This document shows positions 33,255 to 45,077 of a DNA stretch of 64,000 bases, in pieces. Each line of letters opens with the position of its first letter. Position 1 is the stretch's first letter. The notes under the pieces were generated by a model. The model ran no database searches and had not been told where the DNA came from. It saw only the letters and a program-made list of their open reading frames with translations. The stretch comes from Microvirga arvi (GTDB lineage: Bacteria; Pseudomonadota; Alphaproteobacteria; Rhizobiales; Beijerinckiaceae). The stretch is from NCBI RefSeq assembly GCF_016892765.1, contig NZ_JAFEMD010000027.1, positions 1 through 64,000 on the forward strand. The letters run 5' to 3'. Both the position numbers and the translations under genes were made by a program.

Positions 33255-34358
33255 ATGGAACGAGGATTATGGGGGCTCTTCGCAGCCATCGCCTTCACAG
33301 CGATGGCGACCTGTTCGGCAGGCGCAGAGATCCTGATCGGCATGGCAGGTGCTCTCACAGGTCCCAATGCTTATCAGGGAGAGCAGCAGCAACAGGGCGT
33401 AGAGGCGGCGATCGCCGACATCAACGCTGCCGGTGGCGTGCTCGGGCAGCAATTGAGACTCATCTCCGTCGACGACGCCTGCGACAGCGGTCAGGCCATC
33501 GCAGCCGCACACAAGCTTGTGGCTGAGAAGGTAGCCTTTGTTGTCGGACATCAGTGCTCTGCGGCCTCCATTCCGGCTGCCGGAATCTATGAGAGAGCCG
33601 GCGTCATCCAGATGACTCCGGCTTCGACCAATTCGCGTCTCACCGAAGAGGGTCGCGCAAATGTCTTTCGCATCTGTGGGCGCGACGACCAACAGGGTGC
33701 GATTGCAGGTACCTTTCTCGCAGAGCGTTGGCGGGATGCCAAGATTGCTATTCTCAATGATGGCTCGGTCTACGGAAAAGGGCTGACGGCGGAAACGCAA
33801 CGGCAGCTTAGAAAGCTGGGTGTTGCGGAGGCACTCTATGAAGAACTTGTGCCGGGACTGAGCGACTATTCTGCGCTTATCGCAAAACTTCAGGCTGCCC
33901 GAATTCAGGTCGCCTACTTCGGAGGCTATTATCGGGAAGCGGCCCTATTGGTCCGCAATGCCCGCGAACAGGGGTATAGCTTGCAGCTGGTGTCCGGAGA
34001 CAGCATTGCGAGTGAGGCCTTCGTACAGGTGACAGGCGAGGCTGGCGAGGGGACTGTGTTCACCTCATTCCGCGACCCGCGTCGGAACCCTGATGCAGCC
34101 TCGCTCATCGAGCGCTTCCGTCGCCAAGGGTTCGAGCCCGAAGGCTATACGCTCTACAGCTATGGCGCCGTGCAGGCCTGGGCTCAGGCGGTCGAGAGGG
34201 CGGCCTCGGCGGAGCCGAAGGCCGTCATGAATGCTCTCCGTTCTTATGAGTTCGAAACGATTCTCGGCCAGGTCAGCTTCGATTCCAAAGGCGACGTGCG
34301 GCAACCCGGCTTCGAGTGGTTCATCTGGCGGAGCGGCCGATATGTTCCCTTGGAATGA
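33255..34358 (+). CDS. Orphan periplasmic binding protein (Peripla_BP_6), probable sensor partner of the kinase
   Basis: This 367-residue protein has a signal peptide (LWGLFAAIAFTAMATCSAGA, residues 5-24) and a HAAT-type binding fold starting EILIGMAGALTGPNAYQGE. Segments such as VVGHQCSAASIPAAG and GDSIASEAFVQ fit the ligand cleft. No permease or ATPase gene is near. It is the first gene of an operon with a hybrid kinase 24 bp downstream. As in TorT/TorS, it probably binds a small molecule and presents it to the kinase's periplasmic domain. The ATG at 33255 has GGGAGG upstream. Confidence 0.9.
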   Translation: MERGLWGLFAAIAFTAMATCSAGAEILIGMAGALTGPNAYQGEQQQQGVEAAIADINAAGGVLGQQLRLISVDDACDSGQAIAAAHKLVAEKVAFVVGHQCSAASIPAAGIYERAGVIQMTPASTNSRLTEEGRANVFRICGRDDQQGAIAGTFLAERWRDAKIAILNDGSVYGKGLTAETQRQLRKLGVAEALYEELVPGLSDYSALIAKLQAARIQVAYFGGYYREAALLVRNAREQGYSLQLVSGDSIASEAFVQVTGEAGEGTVFTSFRDPRRNPDAASLIERFRRQGFEPEGYTLYSYGAVQAWAQAVERAASAEPKAVMNALRSYEFETILGQVSFDSKGDVRQPGFEWFIWRSGRYVPLE

Positions 34359-34382
34359 GGAAGGGGCTCTGCCCCTGTCACC

Positions 34383-37300
34383 ATGCCCGTCCAGTTGAGC
34401 GTCCGCTGGCGCCTGCTCCTCGCCTTCCTCGGGATCAGCGCCTTTGCCGTGCTCGCTGCAGCGACGGGAACCTACGCATTTCGTCAGATGACTTACGTGA
34501 TCGAGCGGATCACGGAGCGGCGTGTGCCGTCGGCTCTGGCGGCACTCGACCTGTCGCGGCAAGCAGAGCGCATCGTTGCCGCGGCACCGACGCTTCTCAC
34601 AGCGCGATCGCAGGCACAATATCAGGAAATCTCTGCTGCCATCACGGAGGAAGTCGAACGTCTTGAGTCTCTGCTTGCTCAGATCAGGAGCGATGTAGAT
34701 CCTCCTGCGGTTGCCGCGATGGAACCTGCGGTCGAGGGTCTGCGCCGCAATCTCACGGCTCTCGCCGGACTGGTGGCTGGACGGCTTACCGTGTCGGCTC
34801 GCAAGGATGCGCTTCTTCAGCGCCTGACCAACGCCTCGGTGGCTGCCCAGCGGTTGATCGCACCCGCTCTCGTCGTTCTGGATTCCAAGTTTGCCGCCTC
34901 GCGCCGGACAGGCCTTGGAGGACCTGCGGCTTCCGGGCCTGCGCAACCTCCCTCAGTGGTCGTGCAAGAGATTGCCGAAAATCTTCTGATGCAGAAGGCC
35001 CAGCTCGAGTTTGCTTCGATCAGTGACGGCTTGCTCAAGGCTTCACTGGCTGAGAAGCCCGCCGATATTGCCGTCATGAGCTTTCCTCTGAACCGCTCTC
35101 TGTCGACCCTGCGTCAGACCGCATCCGAATTGGCAGATCAGCGTCTGCGATCCCGTTTCGACCAGCGGATCTCCGACTTCGCCAAGTTGACCGAGGGACA
35201 GGACAGCATTCTGTCAGCAAGGAGAACGGAACTTGGCCTCGTGGAGGATGCCGAGCGTCTTCTGGTTGAGAATGCAGGTCTTTCCAATCAGTTGAGAAAA
35301 GCGGTCGACGGGCTTGTAGCGATGGCCCGAAGCGATATCCAGACGGCAAGCGGCGAGGCTCTGATGGCCCAGCGGATCGGCCGCAACATCCTCCTGGCCG
35401 TTGTTGCACTCAGCCTCCTGAGCTCTCTGCTCATCGTCTGGCTCTATGTCGACCGCAACCTCGTCGCCCGGCTGCAAAGCCTTAGCGACAGCATGCTGGC
35501 TATCGCCGGCGGCAACCTACGAGCCCCTCTGCCTGCAGATGGCGGAGACGAAATCGGTCAGATGGCGAAGGCTCTCGCAGTCTTCCGGGACACTGCGGTC
35601 GAAGTCGAGGAGAAGAATCTGCGCGAGGTCGCCAACGCCCGACAGCGCCTGATCGACGCCATCGAGAGCATCAATGAGGGCTTCGCACTCTACGATGCTG
35701 ACGACCGCCTTGTCCTGTGCAACAGCCGCTATGAAGAGCTTCTTTATCCTGGAGTCGATGTTCCTATGGCTCCCGGTACATCATTCGAGGCGGTGATCCG
35801 ACGTGCAGCGGAGCTCGGACTCATCCAAGAGGCGAAAGGCCGGATCGACGCCTGGGTCGCAGAGAGGTTGGCCCGGCACAAAATTCCGATAACATCCGAG
35901 ATCCAGCATCGCGATGGCGACCGTTGGATCCAGGTGAGTGAACGCCGGATTGCCGGCGGCGGGACCGTCGCCATCTATACCGACATCACGGAGATCAAAC
36001 GTCATGCTGCGCAGCTTGAGCTTGCCCGTGACGAAGCCATGGCTGCGACGCGGGCAAAAAGCCAGTTTCTCACCAACATGAGCCATGAGCTCAGGACGCC
36101 GCTGAATGCCATCATCGGCATCACTGAGATGCTCAAAGAGGAGGCAGAAGAGTCAGGCGACGAGCCGTTGGTGGAACCTCTGGATAGGATCGGCCATGCC
36201 GGAACGCACCTGCTGGCTCTCATCAACGAGATTCTCGACCTCGCCAAGATCGAGTCAGGCAAGCTCGAGCTGCATCCAGAGGAAGTCGAACTTCATACTC
36301 TGATGATGGAGCTCTTCAAAACCGCTGAGCCCCTTGCGGCAAAGAACAACAACAGACTTGAAGTTGAGATTGCGCAAGATCTTGGCAGAATGCAGACTGA
36401 TTCCGTGCGTCTGCGGCAGGTCGTTCTCAATCTGCTCAGCAATGCCTGCAAGTTCACCAGGAACGGAACTTTAACGCTGCGAGCCTCCCGCCTGACGGAA
36501 CCGGGAGGAGACAGCGTGATGATCTCGGTGCAGGATACCGGGATCGGCATGACGGAGGAGCAACGTGGCAAGCTCTTCCAGGAATTCAGTCAGGCTGACA
36601 GCTCGACGACGCGGAAATTCGGAGGAACCGGGCTCGGGCTTGCGATCAGCCGCCGGTTGTGCCGCCTCATGGGCGGAGATATCAGCGTGCAGAGCGCAGT
36701 GGGAGCCGGAAGCACCTTCACTGTCCTCTTGCCGACAGGAGGGCTGGCGGGCGTTCCGAATCTGCGCTCTGGCATAAGGCGAGCACCAGCCTTGTCACAG
36801 ACTCTCGGGCAAGGACAACAGGCCTTGATCATCGATGACGAACCGACCTCACGGGAGATCCTGTCGCAGATCCTGCTGCGCGAGGGCTTCGATGTGGTGC
36901 TGGCGAAGAGTGGCCGTCAAGGCCTCCAGTTGGCCCGGGAGATCCGGCCATCGATCATCACGCTCGATGTTCTGATGCCCGACCTCGATGGCTGGAGCAC
37001 GCTCCAGGAACTGAAGCGAGATGCAGACTTGCGGGACATCCCCGTCATCATGGTCACCATCGTCGACGAGGAGAACCGGGCCTACGCGCTCGGAGCAGCC
37101 GCTTATCTGACGAAACCGATCAGCCGCGAGTGCCTCCAGAAGGCGCTCGCCTCCTGCCCACTTGATCAAGCAGGCCGCAGAGTTCTGATTGTAGAAGACG
37201 ACCCTCATACCCGGGGATGGCTCGCCCGTATCCTGCGTGAGGATGGATGGGAAGTGGCCGAGGCCGAGAACGGGCGCGTCGGCTTGGATCGCCTCTTCCT

Positions 37301-37580
37301 CGTCAAGCCCGATATCATTCTCCTCGATCTGATGATGCCGGAGATGGACGGGTTCGAGTTCGTTGATGAGATCAGCCGGCACGAGGAGACACGCCATCTC
37401 CCATTAATCGTGCTGACGGCCGCCGACCTCGATCAAGAGGCCCACAGCCGTTTGAGCGGCGGCATCCGAAGAATTCTTCGCAAGCGAATGGGCGGACGGG
37501 ATGAGGTTCTCGCCACGTTGCGGGACGTGATTGCCGATTGTCTGCGGCCCGGCCGCCTCGAACATCAGGAACGGATATGA
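34383..37580 (+). CDS. TorS-like hybrid sensor histidine kinase with two receiver domains
   Basis: This 1065-residue inner-membrane kinase has membrane helix 1 at about residues 9-31, a helical periplasmic domain of about 300 residues, and helix 2 at about 334-355. These are followed by HAMP (357-410), a PAS domain (about 420-540), HisKA with phospho-accepting His568 in NMSHELRTP, and HATPase with [15 protein letters not shown] and GGTGLGL (about 680-795). Receiver 1 has Asp862 and receiver 2 has Asp982. The long helical periplasmic domain resembles TorS. It overlaps the next gene by ATGA. No Hpt domain is present, so phosphate may flow His568-Asp862/982 and to the separate receivers, by inference. 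Confidence 0.93.
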   Translation: MPVQLSVRWRLLLAFLGISAFAVLAAATGTYAFRQMTYVIERITERRVPSALAALDLSRQAERIVAAAPTLLTARSQAQYQEISAAITEEVERLESLLAQIRSDVDPPAVAAMEPAVEGLRRNLTALAGLVAGRLTVSARKDALLQRLTNASVAAQRLIAPALVVLDSKFAASRRTGLGGPAASGPAQPPSVVVQEIAENLLMQKAQLEFASISDGLLKASLAEKPADIAVMSFPLNRSLSTLRQTASELADQRLRSRFDQRISDFAKLTEGQDSILSARRTELGLVEDAERLLVENAGLSNQLRKAVDGLVAMARSDIQTASGEALMAQRIGRNILLAVVALSLLSSLLIVWLYVDRNLVARLQSLSDSMLAIAGGNLRAPLPADGGDEIGQMAKALAVFRDTAVEVEEKNLREVANARQRLIDAIESINEGFALYDADDRLVLCNSRYEELLYPGVDVPMAPGTSFEAVIRRAAELGLIQEAKGRIDAWVAERLARHKIPITSEIQHRDGDRWIQVSERRIAGGGTVAIYTDITEIKRHAAQLELARDEAMAATRAKSQFLTNMSHELRTPLNAIIGITEMLKEEAEESGDEPLVEPLDRIGHAGTHLLALINEILDLAKIESGKLELHPEEVELHTLMMELFKTAEPLAAKNNNRLEVEIAQDLGRMQTDSVRLRQVVLNLLSNACKFTRNGTLTLRASRLTEPGGDSVMISVQDTGIGMTEEQRGKLFQEFSQADSSTTRKFGGTGLGLAISRRLCRLMGGDISVQSAVGAGSTFTVLLPTGGLAGVPNLRSGIRRAPALSQTLGQGQQALIIDDEPTSREILSQILLREGFDVVLAKSGRQGLQLAREIRPSIITLDVLMPDLDGWSTLQELKRDADLRDIPVIMVTIVDEENRAYALGAAAYLTKPISRECLQKALASCPLDQAGRRVLIVEDDPHTRGWLARILREDGWEVAEAENGRVGLDRLFLVKPDIILLDLMMPEMDGFEFVDEISRHEETRHLPLIVLTAADLDQEAHSRLSGGIRRILRKRMGGRDEVLATLRDVIADCLRPGRLEHQERI

Positions 37581-37951
37581 TTAAGATTCTCTACGTTGAG
37601 GACAACGAAGACAATGTCTACATGCTGTCACAGCGTCTGAAAAAGCAGGGCTTTGACGTCAGCATCGCCTCTGATGGCCTGGAGGGGATCGAGATGGCAC
37701 GCCGGGACAAGCCCGATCTGATCCTCATGGATCTCGGCCTGCCTTCCCTTGATGGCTGGAAGGCGGCGCGTCATCTGAAGCAGGCGCCGGACACGAGGTC
37801 CATTCCAATCCTTGCCCTGTCCGCACATACTATGCCCGGAGACCGGGAGCGGGCGCTGGCTGCCGGCTGCGATGAGTACGATGCCAAGCCGGTGATCTTC
37901 GAGAAGCTTCTTGCCAAGATCGATGCACTCGTTCGAGATCGGAGCTTCTGA
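37577..37951 (+). CDS. Single-domain response regulator (CheY/DivK-like)
   Basis: This 124-residue protein is a receiver only. Acidic residues are in LYVEDNEDN (7-15), the phospho-acceptor aspartate is in LILMDLGLP near 52, a Thr/Ser position is in LALSAH near 82, and the lysine is in AKPV near 104. The ATG at 37577 overlaps the kinase stop codon and its own stop overlaps the next ATG, so all three proteins are translationally coupled. It resembles DivK-type relays. Confidence 0.93.
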   Translation: MIKILYVEDNEDNVYMLSQRLKKQGFDVSIASDGLEGIEMARRDKPDLILMDLGLPSLDGWKAARHLKQAPDTRSIPILALSAHTMPGDRERALAAGCDEYDAKPVIFEKLLAKIDALVRDRSF

Positions 37952-38997
37952 TGATCTATTCCGGGGTCCGCATTCTTGTCGTGGATGACAACGAGGACAA
38001 CCGGTACACCCTGACGCGTCGGCTGCAGCGCGAGGGTTGGTCGGATCTGGCAACGGCTGAAAATGGACGCGAGGCTCTGGATAAGATCGCCAAAGAGCGT
38101 TTCGACCTCGTGCTTCTCGATATCATGATGCCTGAGATCAATGGATACGAGGTTCTGAAGCGACTCAAGACGGATCCGGCAACGCGCGACATTCCGGTTC
38201 TGATGATCTCGGCCCTGTCGGAATTCGAAAGCGTGGTGCGCTGCATCGAACTCGGGGCCGACGACTACCTTCCCAAACCTTTCAACCCGGCGCTGTTGCG
38301 GGCGCGTGTCGGAGCCTGCCTGGAGAAGAAGCGGCTGCATGATCAGGAACTCAGCTATCTCGCGGAAATCGATCATCAGCGGCGGCGAGCCGAAGCGCTT
38401 CTCCACGCTATTCTACCGGTCCAGGCCGTGGAGGAACTTGAGCACTCGCAGACCGTGACGCCCCGCCGCCACGAGGATGTGGTCGTGTTCTTTGCCGATG
38501 TGGTCGGCTTCACCGCTTATTGCGATCATCTGACACCGGAGGAGATCGTCGCGAACCTCCATGTCTATGCTTCGACCTTCGAGGAGATTGCTTCGCAACA
38601 TGGCCTCGAGAAGATCAAGACGGTGGGCGATGGGCTTCTCGCGACTGCCAACCTGCTTCTGCCCAACTTGGATCCCGTGATGTCGAGCATCGAATGTGCA
38701 GCCTCGACCATCGCGTCTACCCGCCGCCTGCCCCTCCCGTGGGACGTACGCGTCGGCATTCACATCGGCCCGGTCGTCGCCGGGGTTGTCGGCCGGCAGA
38801 AGTTCAGCTTCGACATCTGGGGCGATACCGTGAACGTCGCTGCCCGTCTTGCCGGCTACGGCACTCAGAGCAGCATCAATGTCAGCGCCGCTGCCTGGGA
38901 ACGGGTCCGGACGCGTGTCGACGCAACTCCCTTAGGGCCGATTCCTATCAAAGGGAAAGGTGATGTAGAGGCATACAGGGTTGCCGCTCCCGGTTAG
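37951..38997 (+). CDS. Receiver-class III adenylate cyclase fusion
   Basis: This 348-residue protein has a receiver domain (residues 1-125, VDDNEDN near 12-18, phospho-aspartate in LLDIMMPEI near 56) followed by a class III nucleotidyl cyclase domain (about 165-340). Metal-binding aspartates lie in FFADVVGFT and TVGDG. The purine-specifying lysine in EKIKTVGD and aspartate in FDIWGD predict ATP rather than GTP. The transition-state Asn and Arg are in TVNVAARL. It should turn the kinase signal into cAMP. The last codons form a strong hairpin with the downstream gap. Confidence 0.93.
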   Translation: MIYSGVRILVVDDNEDNRYTLTRRLQREGWSDLATAENGREALDKIAKERFDLVLLDIMMPEINGYEVLKRLKTDPATRDIPVLMISALSEFESVVRCIELGADDYLPKPFNPALLRARVGACLEKKRLHDQELSYLAEIDHQRRRAEALLHAILPVQAVEELEHSQTVTPRRHEDVVVFFADVVGFTAYCDHLTPEEIVANLHVYASTFEEIASQHGLEKIKTVGDGLLATANLLLPNLDPVMSSIECAASTIASTRRLPLPWDVRVGIHIGPVVAGVVGRQKFSFDIWGDTVNVAARLAGYGTQSSINVSAAAWERVRTRVDATPLGPIPIKGKGDVEAYRVAAPG

Positions 38998-39008
38998 GCG
39001 GGAGCGGC
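38983..39008. terminator. Hairpin between convergent cyclase and lpd genes
   Basis: A perfect 10-bp stem (GCCGCTCCCG / CGGGAGCGGC) with a 6-nt loop spans the cyclase stop codon. There is no T-tract on either strand, so termination could be Rho-assisted or bidirectional. Confidence 0.55.
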
Positions 39009-39033
39009 AGTTGAGCATCGCATAGTCCTAACA

Positions 39034-40431
39034 TCAGATGTGAAGTTCGCGTCCCAGGGCCTTCAGGGCGCCCTCCTGAAAAGCCTCGCCCTGCGTCGGG
39101 TGGGCGTGAATGGTACCGGCGATGTCCTCAATCCGCGCACCCATCTCAAGGGCGAGCCCGAAAGCGGCGGAGAGTTCGGACACGCCCTGCCCGACAGCTT
39201 GGATGCCGAGGACCAGATGGTTGTCTGCCCGAGCGACGACACGGACAAAGCCTTCCTCGCCGAGTTTCGTCATGGCTCGACCATTGGCCGAGAAGGGGAA
39301 ATGTCCCGCTCGGACCTCAATGCCCGCCTTGTGAGCCTCATCCGCCGTGAGCCCGACAGCGACGATTTCAGGGTCGGTGAAGCAGACGGCCGGAATGGCG
39401 CGTTTGTCCCAGGCACGCTTGTGCCCCGCAATGATCTCGGCCACCATCTCGCCCTGAGCCATGGCGCGGTGGGCCAGCATCGGCTCGCCCGTCACATCAC
39501 CGATGGCATAGATCCCACGCATGGATGTCTGACACCTTTCATCGATGCGAATGAAGGGACCATCCGTATCGAGGACGAGTTCCTCCATACCCCATCCTTG
39601 AGTGACCGGCCTTCGTCCCACAGTGACGAGGATTTTGTCGGCAGCAAGCGACACCTCAGATCCGCTCTCGGTTTCGACCAGCAACATGCCACCGGCTTTG
39701 GCCAGCCCTTTGGCCTTTGCGTGCGTCATCACCTCGATGCCGAGTGCCTGCAGCCTCTTGGCCACTGGCCGGGTGAGTTCGGCATCATATTGCGGCAGGA
39801 TGCGCGCCTGCGCCTCCACGACTGTCACCTTCGCACCCATCTTGGCAAAGGCTGTCCCGAGTTCCAGCCCGATATAGCCGCCGCCGACGACAACCAGCCT
39901 CTCCGGAACCGATGTCAGCGCCAGCGCCTCTGTCGAAGATATGACGCTTCCGCCGAATGGCAGGTTGGGAAGTTCAACCGGAGCCGAGCCGGTTGCGATC
40001 ACGACATTATCGGCATGGATGACCTGGCGGCCCGTCTCCGTCTCTACCTCGACCGTCTTGCCGTCGCGAAATCGCGCCCGTCCTTGGACCATCTTGACCT
40101 TGGCCCGCTTGAGCAGGCTCGACACGCCGCTGTTGAGACGTCCGACGATATTGTCCTTCCAGGCGATGGTCTGGGAAAGATCGAGCTCCGGTTTTTTCGC
40201 TTTGATTCCAAAGGGATTTTTACCTGATGCGAGATGAACGATCCGGTCGTATTCCTCCGCCGCATGGATGAGAGCCTTGGAGGGAATGCAGCCTACATTA
40301 AGGCAGGTTCCGCCGGGCTTTCTCTCCTCGACGATGACCGTATCGAGCCCAAGCTGTCCGGCACGAATGGCGCAGACATAGCCGCCCGGTCCGGCTCCGA
40401 TCACGAGGAGCTTGCAGGAGATGTCCTTCAT
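39034..40431 (-). CDS. lpdA: Dihydrolipoyl dehydrogenase (E3) of the 2-oxoacid dehydrogenase complex
   Basis: This 465-residue flavoprotein reoxidises the lipoyl arms of E2 with NAD. The N-terminal FAD motif is VIGAGPGGYVCAIRAGQLG, the redox disulfide is in GGTCLNVGCIPSK (cysteines near 43 and 48), the NAD motif is VVGGGYIGLELG near 180-191, and the His-Glu pair is in HAHPTQGEAF near 445-454. The ATG at 40431 lies 5 bp after the E2 stop codon. Confidence 0.95.
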   Translation of the reverse strand: MKDISCKLLVIGAGPGGYVCAIRAGQLGLDTVIVEERKPGGTCLNVGCIPSKALIHAAEEYDRIVHLASGKNPFGIKAKKPELDLSQTIAWKDNIVGRLNSGVSSLLKRAKVKMVQGRARFRDGKTVEVETETGRQVIHADNVVIATGSAPVELPNLPFGGSVISSTEALALTSVPERLVVVGGGYIGLELGTAFAKMGAKVTVVEAQARILPQYDAELTRPVAKRLQALGIEVMTHAKAKGLAKAGGMLLVETESGSEVSLAADKILVTVGRRPVTQGWGMEELVLDTDGPFIRIDERCQTSMRGIYAIGDVTGEPMLAHRAMAQGEMVAEIIAGHKRAWDKRAIPAVCFTDPEIVAVGLTADEAHKAGIEVRAGHFPFSANGRAMTKLGEEGFVRVVARADNHLVLGIQAVGQGVSELSAAFGLALEMGARIEDIAGTIHAHPTQGEAFQEGALKALGRELHI

Positions 40432-40436
40432 CGACT

Positions 40437-41765
40437 TCAAGCCTCCACGAAGATCATTGCCGGCGCCTCCAGCAGCGTCTTGATACGCTGCACGAAAATG
40501 GCGGCATCCCAGCCGTCGATGATCCGGTGATCGAAGCTGGAGGATAAGTTCATCATCTTGCGGGGAATGAAGGTCGAGCCATCCCAGACCGGACGCACCA
40601 CGATCTTGTTGACGCCGATGATGGCAACTTCCGGATGATTGATCACCGGTGTCGTGACAATGCCGCCCATGGCGCCCAGCGAGGTGATGGTGATGGTCGA
40701 TCCGCCCAGTTCCTCACGGGTGGCAAGACCGGCCTTCGCCGCTTCCGCCAGACGGTTCAACTCCATGGCGCAGTCCCAGAGGTCCCGCGCCTCTGCATGC
40801 CTGACGACCGGAACCATGAGACCCGATCCGGTCTGCGTGGCAATGCCGATATGAACGCCGCCGTGCTGGTGAACGATTCCAGCCTCATCGTCGTAGGTCG
40901 CATTCAGGTTTGGCTGCTCGGCAATAGCTTTGACCATGGCCCGCATCAGGAACGGCAGAATGGTCAGCTTCGGTCGGTCAGTACGCTTCTTAGCGTTCAG
41001 AGCTGTCCGCAGATCCTCGAGCGCCGTGACGTCAACCTCTTCGACATAGGTGATATGCGGTATTCGCGACTTGGCAGTCGCCATCTTCTCGGCGATCTTG
41101 CGGCGCAGCCCGATCACCTTGATATGCTGGACCGAGGTGTCTTGGATGAGGCCCGGTGCCCTGGCGACTTGCGGACCATGGGTGAGGAATGCGTCCAGAT
41201 CCTCATGAGTGATCCGGCCTGCAGGACCGGTCCCTGGAATCTGCCGCAGATCGACCCCAGCCTCACGCGCTCTCAGGCGAATGGCGGGTGAGGCAATCGG
41301 CTTGGCATTGTCCGTGTGAGCGACCGGCGGTCGGTGCATCCTCACGGCCGGGCTCTGCTTCGCTTCGACAGGACGTGGTGGCGGAGCTTCCCTTGCCTGC
41401 TGCTCGATGATGGCTTCCGAAGTTCTGACCGCACCATCACCCTGGGCCTCAATCTCTCCAGACCGGGCAGGCGCCTCAGCGGCTTTCTCCGTTTTGTCGC
41501 TGCCGGAAGAGGCGCCTTCCCCACCCGCTACCTGCAGGCGGATCAGGGGGGACCCGATCGCCACGACATCTCCGATCTCCGCTCCCAGCCATAGAACCTC
41601 GCCATTGACAGGAGAAGGAATCTCCACCGTTGCCTTGTCCGTCATCACGGCCGCCAGCAAAGCATCCTCGCGGACAAGATCTCCAACCTTGACGTGCCAC
41701 TCGACGAGTTCAGCCTCGGCGATCCCCTCGCCCACATCGGGCATCTTGATCAGGTGTTCACCCAT
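40437..41765 (-). CDS. Dihydrolipoyllysine acyltransferase (E2), branched-chain 2-oxoacid dehydrogenase type
   Basis: This 442-residue E2 has one lipoyl domain (residues 3-78; the lipoylated lysine is in MTDKATVEI near 45), a flexible linker to about 140, a peripheral-subunit-binding domain (SPAIRLRAREAGVDL near 160-200), and the catalytic acyltransferase domain with SSFDHRIIDGWDAA near residue 413-426. The linker contains no second lipoyl domain. The ATG at 41765 lies directly after the E1-beta stop codon. Gene order E1a-E1b-E2-E3 and the two-subunit E1 indicate BCKDH for valine, leucine and isoleucine. Confidence 0.93.
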   Translation of the reverse strand: MGEHLIKMPDVGEGIAEAELVEWHVKVGDLVREDALLAAVMTDKATVEIPSPVNGEVLWLGAEIGDVVAIGSPLIRLQVAGGEGASSGSDKTEKAAEAPARSGEIEAQGDGAVRTSEAIIEQQAREAPPPRPVEAKQSPAVRMHRPPVAHTDNAKPIASPAIRLRAREAGVDLRQIPGTGPAGRITHEDLDAFLTHGPQVARAPGLIQDTSVQHIKVIGLRRKIAEKMATAKSRIPHITYVEEVDVTALEDLRTALNAKKRTDRPKLTILPFLMRAMVKAIAEQPNLNATYDDEAGIVHQHGGVHIGIATQTGSGLMVPVVRHAEARDLWDCAMELNRLAEAAKAGLATREELGGSTITITSLGAMGGIVTTPVINHPEVAIIGVNKIVVRPVWDGSTFIPRKMMNLSSSFDHRIIDGWDAAIFVQRIKTLLEAPAMIFVEA

Positions 41766-41766
41766 A

Positions 41767-42780
41767 TCAGGCCTCCATTGTCTCGACGAGCGCGCGGCCG
41801 ACCCGAGCAGGGCCCGGGAAGTAATCCCATTCCTGCGCATGCGGATATGGCGTGTCCCATCCTGTCACGCGAGCAATCGGCGCCTCGAGTTGGAAGAAGC
41901 ATGCCTCCTGGACGAGAGCCGCCAGTTCCGCCCCGAACCCGGATGTAAGCGTCGCCTCATGGACGATCACACAACGACCTGTCTTCTTGATGGACGCAGT
42001 GATCGTCTCCATGTCGAGAGGAAGCAGGGTGCGCAGGTCGATGATCTCCGCATCGACTCCTGTCTCCGCCGCGGCCGCCTGAGCGACATAGACCATCGTC
42101 CCGTAGGCCAGCACGGTCACGGCTGCCCCCTCACGGACGATGGATGCCTTGCCGAGCGGCAACGTGAAATGGCCGCTCGGCACCTCCCCGAGATCGTTCT
42201 TAGACCATGGCGTGATCGGACGATCGTGATGACCATCGAAAGGTCCATTGTAAAGCCGCTTCGGCTCCAGGAAGATCACCGGATCAGGATCCTCGATGGC
42301 CGCGATCAGGAGGCCTTTGGCATCATAGGGGTTCGACGGCACGACGGTTTTCAATCCAGACACATGGGTGAACAGGGCTTCAGGACTTTGACTGTGGGTC
42401 TGCCCGCCGAAGATGCCTCCTCCTGTCGGCATGCGAATGACAAGCGGACATGTGAACTCGCCGTTGGAGCGATACCGGAGGCGGGCCGCCTCGGAAACGA
42501 TCTGATCATACGCCGGATACATGTAATCGGCGAACTGAATCTCGATACAGGGGTGAAGTCCGTAGGAGGCCATGCCGATGGCTGCTCCGACGATGCCGGC
42601 CTCGTTGATCGGTGCATCAAAACAGCGTGTTTTCCCATATTTCTGCTGCAAGCCTGCTGTGCAGCGGAAGACTCCACCGAAATAACCGACATCCTCACCA
42701 AAGACGACAACACGTTGGTCGCGCGCCATCATCACATCCATCGCATCGCGAATGGCTTCAATCATCGTCATGCGTGGCAT
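41767..42780 (-). CDS. Branched-chain 2-oxoacid dehydrogenase E1 component beta subunit
   Basis: This 337-residue subunit has VFGEDVGYFGGVF at residues 26-38, INEAGIVGAAIGMA at about 58-71 and FADYMYPAYDQIVSEAARLRYRS near 82-104. These are typical of BCKDH or PDH E1-beta. It forms the alpha2beta2 E1 with the upstream subunit and decarboxylates 2-oxoacids with thiamine diphosphate. It lies 3 bp after the E1-alpha gene. Confidence 0.94.
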   Translation of the reverse strand: MPRMTMIEAIRDAMDVMMARDQRVVVFGEDVGYFGGVFRCTAGLQQKYGKTRCFDAPINEAGIVGAAIGMASYGLHPCIEIQFADYMYPAYDQIVSEAARLRYRSNGEFTCPLVIRMPTGGGIFGGQTHSQSPEALFTHVSGLKTVVPSNPYDAKGLLIAAIEDPDPVIFLEPKRLYNGPFDGHHDRPITPWSKNDLGEVPSGHFTLPLGKASIVREGAAVTVLAYGTMVYVAQAAAAETGVDAEIIDLRTLLPLDMETITASIKKTGRCVIVHEATLTSGFGAELAALVQEACFFQLEAPIARVTGWDTPYPHAQEWDYFPGPARVGRALVETMEA

Positions 42781-42783
42781 GGA

Positions 42784-44091
<1,308 letters not shown>

Positions 44092-44130
44092 TCAAGGGCT
44101 CACCTTTTGGATGTGCGGCATCAGTTCAAG

Positions 44131-44964
44131 CTAATGGGCCATCAGAACCGGCAGCTCAGCATGACTGAGGATGTGGCTGGTAGCGCCGCCGAAGATCATC
44201 TGTCTCAGACGGCTCTGAGTGTAGGCTCCCTTGACGAGCAGATCCGCATGGAACGCAGCCGTGTCCTCCAGGATCGCCTCCCCTGGAGAGCGGGTGTTCA
44301 GCCTGCGTGCCGCCGCCTCGGCCCTGACACCGTTCCGACGCAGGCGAAGGGCCAGTTCGGCACCGCTCGGCCCTTCCGTGCCCCAGCCTTCCAGCGTCAG
44401 CACGATGACACGGCCGGCTTTTGCCAGAACAGGCATGCCAAGCGCCACCGTCCGGGCCGTCTCGGTGCTGCCATTCCAGGCGATCACGATCGTCTCGCCG
44501 ATCGCTGCCGGGGTGCGCGGGGGAACCATCAGGACCGGTCGCCCGCCTTCGAACAAGGCAGCCTCAAGCGTTGCCAGTCGCGGCGGCTCGTCGCCTCGGC
44601 TTGGGCGGCCGAGCACGATCAGGTCAAACACACGGCCGAAGCTGCCGATATAGCTATCTCCGAACAGCTGATCGCCCAGCCAGCTGCAGGACGCCCCGTC
44701 CGGTGCCTCGCTCCTGCCCGGCACGTCGCAGGAGAGCATGAACTCCTCGAAGATCCGCTTCGACTTTTCCACAAGGTCCCGCTGTTCCTTCTCGTTCAGA
44801 ATGGTCCAGCCCACTGGAACGTCGAAGGCAACGACATCGGGAATATCGGGGCCGAGCGCCAAGCCCTCGACATGGCTCCCGAGGCGGGTCGCAACCAGCA
44901 GGGCCGCGTCCAGAACGGAACGGATGAAGCTGTGCTGCTCAACAGGGACCAGAAGGGTTTTCAT
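44131..44964 (-). CDS. Universal stress protein family (tandem UspA-like)
   Basis: This 277-residue protein has two Usp-type halves. The N-terminal half begins MKTLLVPVEQHSFIRSVLDAALLVA and lacks a clear ATP loop. The C-terminal half has ETIVIAWNGSTETARTV near 150-166 and GGATSHILSHAELPVLM near 258-274, close to the G-x2-G-x9-GS/T pattern. ATP binding is possible but uncertain. The ATG at 44964 has GAGGTGG upstream. It follows the E1 gene's promoter side on the same strand but about 115 bp away, so it may be separately transcribed. Confidence 0.85.
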   Translation of the reverse strand: MKTLLVPVEQHSFIRSVLDAALLVATRLGSHVEGLALGPDIPDVVAFDVPVGWTILNEKEQRDLVEKSKRIFEEFMLSCDVPGRSEAPDGASCSWLGDQLFGDSYIGSFGRVFDLIVLGRPSRGDEPPRLATLEAALFEGGRPVLMVPPRTPAAIGETIVIAWNGSTETARTVALGMPVLAKAGRVIVLTLEGWGTEGPSGAELALRLRRNGVRAEAAARRLNTRSPGEAILEDTAAFHADLLVKGAYTQSRLRQMIFGGATSHILSHAELPVLMAH

Positions 44965-45077
44965 GACAACCACCTCAGCAGCCGTCCAGCCCATGCGCTG
45001 TTTTGAGATTATACCTTGCCTGACACTCGTTCAGCAAGCAGAGGAGTAATCGGGCCCTTGCGTGAGGGGCTCGACCG

